A stretch of 24,277 nucleotides of DNA from UBA1181 sp963631545 (GTDB lineage Bacteria; Bacteroidota; Bacteroidia; Bacteroidales; Paludibacteraceae): the NCBI GenBank assembly GCA_963631545.1, contig CAVGRN010000031.1, forward strand, positions 1 through 24,277. The letters run 5' to 3'. Position numbers and translations under genes: made by a program. Below, piece by piece: positions 16,884 through 23,071 of the stretch; position 1 is the stretch's first letter; each line of letters begins with the position of its first letter. Under the pieces are notes generated by a model. It saw only the letters and a list, made by a program, of their open reading frames with translations, ran no database searches and was not told the origin of the DNA.

Positions 16884-19601
16884 ATGGTTATGAGAAGAGG
16901 AAGGTTATTATACGGAGCGATGCTTGCTGCGGCGATATGGGGGAGTGGTTCGCTCCTCCATGCGCAGACAGCCGAGGCAGGCATGGAGTGGGTTGAGGTC
17001 TTCAAAGAAGATTTTGGAGGAAATGAGACGAGTGATCCTGCGGATCCTGGAAAGAACGAGCCGACTGCTATGTCCGACAAGCATGGTGTTTCCATTCATT
17101 ATAGTGGTAGTAACAAGATGTCGGGAGCATATTTTTTGGTCAAGTCTTCCACTGACAATTCCGATTGGCATCCTGGCTCAGACCATACTTATTTGGGAGA
17201 TAAAACCAGAGGTTACTATATGCGTGTCAATCCAGACGCAAGCAAGAGTACAGAGACAATGTATGTGCAGAAACTTTCGGGGATCTGCTCGGGAGCTGTC
17301 TTCCACTTCTCTGCTTGGTTGGCTAATATCCAGATAAGCGAGGAGGGAGTGCTTCCGAAGTTGGCTGTTACGATTAACTCGGCGAGCGACGGAAGCGGGA
17401 CTTCGTATGCGATAGAGCAGTTGGTTTTGGCGCGTGGCTCGTCAACCGATACTGATCTTCCTTGGAAAGAACTTTCGTTGGAGTTCAATACGGGTGATGC
17501 GGCTGTGGACGAGGCTTACTTTATTGTGGCTGCCGTCCAGCCAGAAACTAATGGTTTTGACTTTGCTGTTGATGATATTTCCATCAAGGTGCAGCATCCG
17601 ACATTCAATATCGATAAGAAAGAGGCAGACTTTGTCTATGGCGAGCCTGTAACCCTTGTTTCCGACTATGTGGATAAGGGCTTCTTCTCTAATATGAACA
17701 ACGTCATTTATAGTTGGTCGTATAGCGAGAATGAGGACGGACCATTCACGGAGCTTGTTTCCAATCAGTCGTACACCGCGCATAAAGATTTTGCGCTGAC
17801 TACCATTACTTCGTTCGACAAGGATGTTCACAATGGCTATTATCGTTTGCGCATCGGTGAGCGTGGCTCGTTCGACTCTGATATTTGCTCCATCTCGCAA
17901 GTTTACCGTATCAACGAGACGAAGAAGAAACTCAACCTCCACCTCTGCGGCGATGAGGATGTTGTTACCGAAGAGAATATCACCATCAAAGGTGCAGAAC
18001 ATAGTGACGGAGAGCGTTTTGAGGCTAATTCGTCTATCACTTACATCATCTCTAAGACTGTTCCGAAGACGGTCAAGAAAGATACTGTGGATCGTTGCAT
18101 CGGTACGGAGTATATGGGCGTAACCTACAATACGGCGCAGGATGTTACCTTTACCGATACCCTAAAATCGAAGGTGTATCCTGATTGCGACAGCCTCTAT
18201 ACGGTGACTGTGCTTCACGTTCATGAGCAGGAGACACGTGCGGGTAAATTGATACAGGTGTGCCAGCATAGTGCATACAATGGTGTTACGCGCGACGAGG
18301 TGGGCGAATTCCCAGACGTTGTGGAGGCTAACTGCACCAAGATGACGAATACCATCAAAGTGAACCCGGTTTACTCAATTGACAGAACCTACACGATATG
18401 TTCTGGAAGCATGTTCGAGGGCGAAACATTCGCTACTGGCGGCTCGTACACAAGAAAATACAATAAGACTTCCGTGTTTGGATGCGACAGCGTAGTGAAC
18501 GCTACCATTGAGGTTACGGGTAAGATTGTTGTCAACTTAGACGATGAGGAACTTTGTGAGGGTGACTCTTACACCTTTGCTGGTAAAACCTACACCACAC
18601 CAGGTACTTACCAACTCACGACTACCTCTACAAGTTTGATTTCTGGTTGCGATAGTACCACCAACTTGAAGTTGACCATCCACCCTAATTGGTCTAACGA
18701 ATACAGTCCGATAGATACGTTCATCTGCTTTGGTTCGCCCTTGTTCGGTACTATTTATGAGCAGCCTACGACGGATCCTATCTTGGTGCGTAACCCAACC
18801 ACATTCCAAACCGTTAGTGGTTGTGATAGTGTTGTCTACTATAACTTGAACGTGATTGAGATGGAGTTGCGGTTGAAAGTTGCATCAGATCGCGATGTGA
18901 TTTGCCGTGGTGAGGAAGTGGAAATTGACGTTGCCAACCTAAAACCAGCCGATGCGCTTGTGTCTTGGTCGCATATCTTCAATGGTTCTAAGATGAAGGC
19001 GATCTTCACACCAGACCGTGATATGACATACGTTGTACTGGCAAGGAACGAGAAAGCAGGTTGTGAGGCATCCGATACGGTGCGTATTTATGTTCGCGAC
19101 TCACCAACTCTTACCATTGATACGGTAGACCAAAAGTCAAACCACGTGGAATATTCGGTGGAAGGCGGAACTGAGCCATACGTTATGTTGCTCGACAAGA
19201 AGGAACTGACAGACCAACTCTTTGGCGAGGTGAATAATTCGTTCATCGGTATGCATAATTTGACAGCCCGCGATTCTTCGGGTTGTACTTCTACTCAGCA
19301 ATATACCATTACGCCAGTGCCTATTACTCCTTCCACAGTGTTCACTCCTAATGGCGATGGTGTTAACGACTTGTGGACAATCGAGAATATTGATGTCTAC
19401 GGCAAAGCGCGCGTGAGAATCTACGACAGAAGTGGCAAGATACTGAAAGAATATAACGGATATGATAATGCCCAAGGGTGGGATGGCACCTATCAGGGCA
19501 ACCGACTTCCGGCAACCGATTATTGGTATGAAATCAATCTACCGGAGGTCGACACGCAGTATATCGGTCATTTCACATTGTTCTACAATATTAAGAATTG
19601 A
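16884..19601 (+). CDS. secreted repeat protein with T9SS type B sorting domain
   Basis: This 905-residue exported protein lies 36 bp after the giant gene and is probably on the same transcript. It has a clear signal peptide (MRRGRLLYGAMLAAAIWGSG, cleavage after LLHA). ATGs at 16884 and 16890 are both possible and differ by two residues. Residues about 35-240 form a beta-rich region opening with EDFGGNETSDP, a start seen in large Bacteroidota surface proteins and probably a lectin-like jelly roll. An Ig-like segment follows (about 245-380). Next come five cysteine-containing repeats (about 400-660), a short PKD/Ig-like stretch, and a canonical type B sorting domain (about 812-905) with FTPNGDGVNDLW, VRIYDRSGK and QGWDGTYQGN. 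No catalytic motif is seen. It could be a partner, anchor or minor subunit of the giant protein; this is inferred only from adjacency and shared export signal. Confidence 0.85.
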   Translation: MVMRRGRLLYGAMLAAAIWGSGSLLHAQTAEAGMEWVEVFKEDFGGNETSDPADPGKNEPTAMSDKHGVSIHYSGSNKMSGAYFLVKSSTDNSDWHPGSDHTYLGDKTRGYYMRVNPDASKSTETMYVQKLSGICSGAVFHFSAWLANIQISEEGVLPKLAVTINSASDGSGTSYAIEQLVLARGSSTDTDLPWKELSLEFNTGDAAVDEAYFIVAAVQPETNGFDFAVDDISIKVQHPTFNIDKKEADFVYGEPVTLVSDYVDKGFFSNMNNVIYSWSYSENEDGPFTELVSNQSYTAHKDFALTTITSFDKDVHNGYYRLRIGERGSFDSDICSISQVYRINETKKKLNLHLCGDEDVVTEENITIKGAEHSDGERFEANSSITYIISKTVPKTVKKDTVDRCIGTEYMGVTYNTAQDVTFTDTLKSKVYPDCDSLYTVTVLHVHEQETRAGKLIQVCQHSAYNGVTRDEVGEFPDVVEANCTKMTNTIKVNPVYSIDRTYTICSGSMFEGETFATGGSYTRKYNKTSVFGCDSVVNATIEVTGKIVVNLDDEELCEGDSYTFAGKTYTTPGTYQLTTTSTSLISGCDSTTNLKLTIHPNWSNEYSPIDTFICFGSPLFGTIYEQPTTDPILVRNPTTFQTVSGCDSVVYYNLNVIEMELRLKVASDRDVICRGEEVEIDVANLKPADALVSWSHIFNGSKMKAIFTPDRDMTYVVLARNEKAGCEASDTVRIYVRDSPTLTIDTVDQKSNHVEYSVEGGTEPYVMLLDKKELTDQLFGEVNNSFIGMHNLTARDSSGCTSTQQYTITPVPITPSTVFTPNGDGVNDLWTIENIDVYGKARVRIYDRSGKILKEYNGYDNAQGWDGTYQGNRLPATDYWYEINLPEVDTQYIGHFTLFYNIKN
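18080..18864 (+). repeat. five cysteine-containing repeats of about 50 residues, coding
   Basis: Five tandem units begin near 18080, 18250, 18376, 18529 and 18688. The shared pattern is (I/L)C-x-G-x-x-(Y/F)-x-G-x-x-Y..., ending in G-C-D-S-(V/T) and a strand such as NLKLTIHP. Units 3, 4 and 5 end in GCDSV, GCDST and GCDSV. Unit 1 has DCDSL, and unit 2 is degenerate (NCTKM). Two cysteines per unit suggest one intra-unit disulfide. Such repeats often precede type B sorting domains in Bacteroidota. Confidence 0.75.
19319..19598 (+). other. T9SS type B C-terminal sorting domain, canonical
   Basis: The C-terminal 90 or so residues of the 905-residue protein carry the standard loop FTPNGDGVNDLWTIENIDVY, then VRIYDRSGKIL, QGWDGTYQGNRLPATDYWY and a final GHFTLFYNIKN. 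This matches the CHU_C / gliding-motility C-terminal family (type B sorting signal). It implies export across the outer membrane by a type IX system encoded elsewhere. Confidence 0.9.
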
Positions 19602-19628
19602 GTTTTTTTTCATATCATTGATGTTTGG

Positions 19629-19655
19629 GGCGACAGTTTATCTGTCGCCTTTTTT
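19629..19655 (+). terminator. intrinsic terminator closing the surface-protein operon
   Basis: GGCGACAG (19629-19636), loop TTTAT, CTGTCGCC (19642-19649), then six T. This is a perfect 8-bp GC-rich stem with a U-tract, 27 bp after the stop of the 905-residue gene. It is the most convincing rho-independent terminator in the window and separates the surface-protein pair from typA. Confidence 0.92.
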
Positions 19656-19694
19656 GTGTTTGAAAAAACAATGCATTTATTTCTCTTTTTTTTG

Positions 19695-19702
19695 TACCTT
19701 TG
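19695..19702 (+). promoter_or_regulatory. Bacteroidota-type -7 box of the typA promoter
   Basis: TACCTTTG is an exact match to the TAnnTTTG -7 element read by the primary sigma factor of Bacteroidota, and is followed by the frequent GCA. It lies 25 bp before the typA ATG and just after the upstream terminator, giving a leader of about 20 nt. No clear TTTG -33 element is found at the usual distance; that region is AT-rich. Confidence 0.75.
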
Positions 19703-19727
19703 CACTCCGAAATTTTGAAGTAGACGA

Positions 19728-21533
19728 ATGGAGAATCAAAACATTAGAAACGTGGCGATCATCGCACACGTCGATCACGGAAAGACCACCTTGGTGGACA
19801 AAATGTTGATGGCTGGTAAAATCTTCAAGGAGCATGAGAAGCCAGGCGAGTTGATGTTGGACAACAACGACTTGGAGCGCGAGCGAGGCATAACCATTGT
19901 TTCTAAGAATGTATCCATACGTTACAAGGACTATAAGATTAACATCATAGATACTCCGGGTCACTCCGATTTTGGTGGAGAGGTAGAGCGAGTGTTGAAC
20001 ATGGCTGATGGCGTGTTGCTGTTGGTGGACGCTTTTGAAGGTCCGATGCCGCAGACTCGTTTTGTGTTGCAAAAAGCGTTGCAGATTGGATTGAAGCCTA
20101 TCGTTGTTGTGAACAAGGTAGACAAACCCAACTGCCGTCCTGAGGAGGTTCAAGAGGAAGTGTTCGATTTGATGTTTAACTTGGACGCTACTGAGGAGCA
20201 ACTCGATTTTCCAACTTTGTATGGTTCGGCAAAGAACAACTGGATGTCCGACGATTGGAAGAAACCAAGAGAGAATGACATCACGCCTGTGTTGGATGCC
20301 ATTATCAAATATGTGCCTGCACCGAAGATGATAGAGGGAACTCCTCAGATGTTGATTACTTCGCTTGATTTTTCCGCTTACGTTGGTCGTATCGCTATCG
20401 GTCGCATCCATCGTGGAACATTGAAAGAGGGCCAGGATTTGTCATTGGCAAAGCGAGATGGATCAATCAAACGTGTCAGAATCAAAGAATTGAGAATCTT
20501 TGAGGGCTTCGGGCAGAAGCCGGTTCGTGAGGCTAATTGCGGTGAGTTGGTTGCTTTGGTCGGAATAGAGGACTTTGAAATTGGAGATACCATTTGTGAT
20601 TTGGAGAATCCAGAGCCATTGCCACCGATTGCCATTGACGAGCCAACGATGAGTATGGTGTTCGCTGTGAACGATTCACCATTCTTCGGTAGAGAGGGCA
20701 AGTTTGTAACCTCGCGCCACATCAACGATCGTTTGGAGAAAGAATTGGACCGCAACCTTGCGTTGCGTGTGCATAAAGATCCTACCTCGGATAAGTGGAC
20801 GGTTTATGGTCGAGGTGTGCTGCATTTGTCTGTTTTGATTGAGACGATGCGCCGCGAGGGTTATGAGTTGCAAGTGGGTCAGCCTCAGGTGATTATAAAA
20901 GAGATTGATGGCGAGAAGTGCGAGCCAGTGGAGCAGTTGACGATTGATTTGCCAGACGAGGTTTCGGGTAAGGTAATTGAGATGGTGTCTGTGCGCAAGG
21001 GTGATATGGTGTCGATGGAGCGTAAGGGCGACCGTGTTCATTTGGAGTTCGTCATTCCTTCCCGTGGTATTATCGGGTTGAGAACCAACGTGTTGACTGC
21101 CACTGCGGGTGAGGCAGTTATGGCTCATCGGTTTATGGAATATCAGCCTTACAAAGGAGAAATACAAAAACGCACGAATGGTGCTTTGATTGCGATGGAA
21201 ACGGGAACGGCGTTTGCATACGCATTGGATAAGTTGCAGGATCGTGGGCGTTTCTTCATCAGTCCGCAAGACGAGGTTTATGCCGGACAGGTTGTGGGCG
21301 AACACTGCAAGGAGAATGATATTGTTGTGAACGTAACCAAGTCGAAACAATTGACCAATATGCGGTCAAAGAGTTCAGACGACAAGGCAAGAATCATTCC
21401 TCCAATCATCTTCTCGCTTGAAGAAGCGTTGGAGTACATCCGTGAAGACGAATATGTTGAAGTTACGCCATCAAGTATGCGCCTCCGCAAAATCATTTTG
21501 GACGAGACGGAGCGAAAGAAGGCAAATCGATAA
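19728..21533 (+). CDS. typA: ribosome-associated translational GTPase TypA/BipA
   Basis: TypA (BipA) is an EF-G-like GTPase that binds ribosomes and supports 50S assembly and stress or low-temperature growth. The 601-residue length is typical. G motifs: G1 AHVDHGKT (13-20), G2 RGIT (53-56), G3 DTPGH (75-79), G4 NKVD (129-132), G5 GSAK (166-169). The following domains carry TypA-type sequences: the GRIHRGTL region of domain 2, NDSPFFGREGKFVTSRHI, the RGVLHLSVLIETMRREGYE block of the EF-G-like domain, and the TypA-specific C-terminal region ending in SSMRLRKIILDETERKK. The gene stands alone with its own promoter box upstream and a hairpin downstream. It is a core gene and probably marks the edge of conserved chromosome before the accessory genes to its right. 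Confidence 0.97.
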   Translation: MENQNIRNVAIIAHVDHGKTTLVDKMLMAGKIFKEHEKPGELMLDNNDLERERGITIVSKNVSIRYKDYKINIIDTPGHSDFGGEVERVLNMADGVLLLVDAFEGPMPQTRFVLQKALQIGLKPIVVVNKVDKPNCRPEEVQEEVFDLMFNLDATEEQLDFPTLYGSAKNNWMSDDWKKPRENDITPVLDAIIKYVPAPKMIEGTPQMLITSLDFSAYVGRIAIGRIHRGTLKEGQDLSLAKRDGSIKRVRIKELRIFEGFGQKPVREANCGELVALVGIEDFEIGDTICDLENPEPLPPIAIDEPTMSMVFAVNDSPFFGREGKFVTSRHINDRLEKELDRNLALRVHKDPTSDKWTVYGRGVLHLSVLIETMRREGYELQVGQPQVIIKEIDGEKCEPVEQLTIDLPDEVSGKVIEMVSVRKGDMVSMERKGDRVHLEFVIPSRGIIGLRTNVLTATAGEAVMAHRFMEYQPYKGEIQKRTNGALIAMETGTAFAYALDKLQDRGRFFISPQDEVYAGQVVGEHCKENDIVVNVTKSKQLTNMRSKSSDDKARIIPPIIFSLEEALEYIREDEYVEVTPSSMRLRKIILDETERKKANR

Positions 21534-21552
21534 GAATTCGATATGGAAGTAC

Positions 21553-21576
21553 AAGGCTGGCAGAAATGTCAGCCTT
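21553..21576 (+). terminator. hairpin terminator after typA
   Basis: AAGGCTGGCA / TGTCAGCCTT pair over 10 positions (one G-U wobble) around a GAAA tetraloop, 19 bp after the typA stop. Only a short T run follows (TTTC when the last stem bases are counted). The stable tetraloop and position support termination, although the weak U-tract lowers certainty. The first 14-bp direct repeat begins immediately after it. Confidence 0.7.
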
Positions 21577-21577
21577 T

Positions 21578-21688
21578 CGTGTAATTTATCGCAATAATTT
21601 CTCCAAAAACGTGTAATCTATCGCAGTTTGAGGCGGTCGAAACGTGTAATTTGTCGAAATAAAAACTTGAAAAGCGTGTAATTTATCG
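21578..21688 (+). repeat. four direct repeats CGTGTAATYTRTCG at 32-33 bp spacing
   Basis: Copies lie at 21578-21591 (CGTGTAATTTATCG), 21610-21623 (CGTGTAATCTATCG), 21643-21656 (CGTGTAATTTGTCG) and 21675-21688 (CGTGTAATTTATCG). Start-to-start distances are 32, 33 and 32 bp, close to three DNA helical turns. The bases between copies are not conserved beyond A-rich flanks. Spacing not divisible by three and stops in the frames argue against coding. The last copy ends 10 bp before the -7 box of the AAA_14 gene, so a regulatory (operator or activator) array is the simplest reading. Iteron-like origin or recombination sites are alternatives. Confidence 0.85.
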
Positions 21689-21698
21689 AAGTGAAGAT

Positions 21699-21706
21699 TA
21701 TATTTG
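21699..21706 (+). promoter_or_regulatory. Bacteroidota-type -7 box of the AAA_14 ATPase gene
   Basis: TATATTTG is an exact TAnnTTTG match, followed by GCA. A start site near 21712 leaves a leader of about 14 nt to the ATG at 21726. The place where a -33 element should lie (about 21675-21680) falls inside the fourth direct repeat. Confidence 0.7.
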
Positions 21707-21725
21707 CAGATGTAAATTGCTGAGT

Positions 21726-23006
21726 ATGAGTAAGGAAGAATTATTGCAAGTATTAGCAGACCAACAAGAGGAATTTCTGTCGGAGAAGTTCGATTCAACG
21801 ATAGCGCGTGCGGAGGAAAAATCCGTGAATCTTGAAAGCAGTTTAGCGCAGGTGGTGATAGGAGTACGTCGCAGTGGAAAGTCGACATTGTGTAGGAAGG
21901 TGCTACGAGAGTCCAATGTCAGGGCGGCGTATGTCAATTTTGAAGATGAGCGTTTGGCAGAGATGGAACGAACCGATTTGAACACGATGCTTTCGGCATT
22001 GTATGTCCTGTATGGGGAGTTTGAGTATTTGTTGTTGGATGAGATACAAAATGTGGAAGGATGGCCCTTGTTTGTCAATCGTCTGTTGCGGCAAGGTATG
22101 CATTTGTTGGTTACTGGAAGCAATGCGAAACTCCTTTCCAATGAATTGACGACACATTTGACGGGGCGACATCATAAAATTGAGATTTATCCATTTTCAT
22201 TTTCCGAATATGCTAAGGCAAAGAATATCGATTTGTCGGCATTGACGACTAAGGGTCAGGCTTTGGCGCAAAAGGGTCTGAATGAGTACCTTATGCAAGG
22301 AGGATTCCCCGAAGTGCTGAAAGAACGAGATTCACAGGATTACATAAATGGGTTGTTGAATGCCATAATCCGACAAGACATTACCCAACGTTTTGGCGTG
22401 CGTTATCCTGAGGTTCTGCAACGACTTGCCACCTATTTGATGGATAATTTTGCACAGGAATACAATGCCAAATTCATTGCGCAAAATTTTGGCGTGTCTG
22501 ATCATACGATAGACACTTATTGTCATTATCTGCAAGAGGCGTTTTTGCTCTTCTCGGTTCATAAATTTTCATACAAAAGTAGTGAACGAATAAAAGGAGA
22601 GAAGATGTATGTGGTGGACAATGCTTTTATCTCGAATCGTCCTAATACGTTTTTGATGCAGAATTTAGGATGGCGGTTGGAAAATGCTGTTTTGGTGGAG
22701 TTGCGGCATCAAGCGGGGAAACAATATGCCGATGTCTTCTACTACCGTGATCGCACTTTTGAGGTGGATTTTGTCGTTGCCAAAGGTGGGGTCGTGGATG
22801 CGTTGTATCAAGTGTGCTACGAGATGGGGAACGAAAAAACACGGAAGCGAGAAGTGAATGGATTACTACTGGGAGCGAAGAAATTTCAGTGCGATAACCT
22901 GACGATCATCACTTCCTCGCAGGATGAAACGATAGAAAGTGATGGGAAAACGATCAAGGTCGTATCGGCAGTTCATTGGTTGGGTGGTAGTGTTTCAGCA
23001 TTTTAG
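21726..23006 (+). CDS. AAA_14 family ATPase with DUF4143 C-terminal domain
   Basis: This is a 426-residue cytoplasmic ATPase of the AAA_14 + DUF4143 family, common and often multicopy in Bacteroidota, with no settled function. The N-terminal P-loop domain has Walker A GVRRSGKST (46-54, K52), Walker B YLLLDEIQ (101-108, D105/E106), the sensor TGSN (130-133) and the family signature LTGRHHKIEIYPFSFSEY (145-162). The middle part contains a winged-helix-like segment. The DUF4143 part has an EVDFVV motif (346-351) and Q-V-C-Y-E (362-366), resembling a PD-(D/E)xK nuclease-like fold whose activity is uncertain. The frame extends to a TTG at 21717, but the ATG at 21726 is preferred. Four direct repeats and a -7 box precede it. 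Roles in defence, toxin-like systems or regulation have been suggested for relatives, but nothing here decides. Confidence 0.9.
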   Translation: MSKEELLQVLADQQEEFLSEKFDSTIARAEEKSVNLESSLAQVVIGVRRSGKSTLCRKVLRESNVRAAYVNFEDERLAEMERTDLNTMLSALYVLYGEFEYLLLDEIQNVEGWPLFVNRLLRQGMHLLVTGSNAKLLSNELTTHLTGRHHKIEIYPFSFSEYAKAKNIDLSALTTKGQALAQKGLNEYLMQGGFPEVLKERDSQDYINGLLNAIIRQDITQRFGVRYPEVLQRLATYLMDNFAQEYNAKFIAQNFGVSDHTIDTYCHYLQEAFLLFSVHKFSYKSSERIKGEKMYVVDNAFISNRPNTFLMQNLGWRLENAVLVELRHQAGKQYADVFYYRDRTFEVDFVVAKGGVVDALYQVCYEMGNEKTRKREVNGLLLGAKKFQCDNLTIITSSQDETIESDGKTIKVVSAVHWLGGSVSAF

Positions 23007-23026
23007 ACGCTAAACATTCCTAAAAT
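23000..23026. terminator. weak inverted repeat at the end of the AAA_14 gene
   Basis: ATTTTAG (23000-23006, overlapping the stop codon) and CTAAAAT (23020-23026) form a 7-bp AT-rich stem with a 13-nt loop. It is too weak to be a confident terminator. It could be an operator for the downstream promoter box at 23041. Confidence 0.25.
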
Positions 23027-23040
23027 AGGCGAAGAAATGC

Positions 23041-23048
23041 TAATTTTG
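23041..23048 (+). promoter_or_regulatory. possible -7 box of the AlbA_2 gene
   Basis: TAATTTTG matches TAnnTTTG exactly and lies 23 bp before the ATG at 23072, the same geometry as the two other boxes in this window. No TTTG -33 element is seen upstream. The 65-bp gap after the AAA_14 stop is enough for a separate promoter. Confidence 0.45.
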
Positions 23049-23071
23049 TAACGACACGTTAAAGAAAATAG

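Noticed and set aside
21578..21688. CRISPR array
   Set aside because: Repeats of 14 bp with 18-19 bp A-rich spacers are too short, the unit is not palindromic, there are only four copies, and no cas genes are near.
21586..21888. Minus-strand open frame across the four 14-bp repeats
   Set aside because: Repeat spacing of 32-33 bp changes frame between copies, so the repeats are not maintained as peptide repeats. The frame also runs antisense into the AAA_14 gene.
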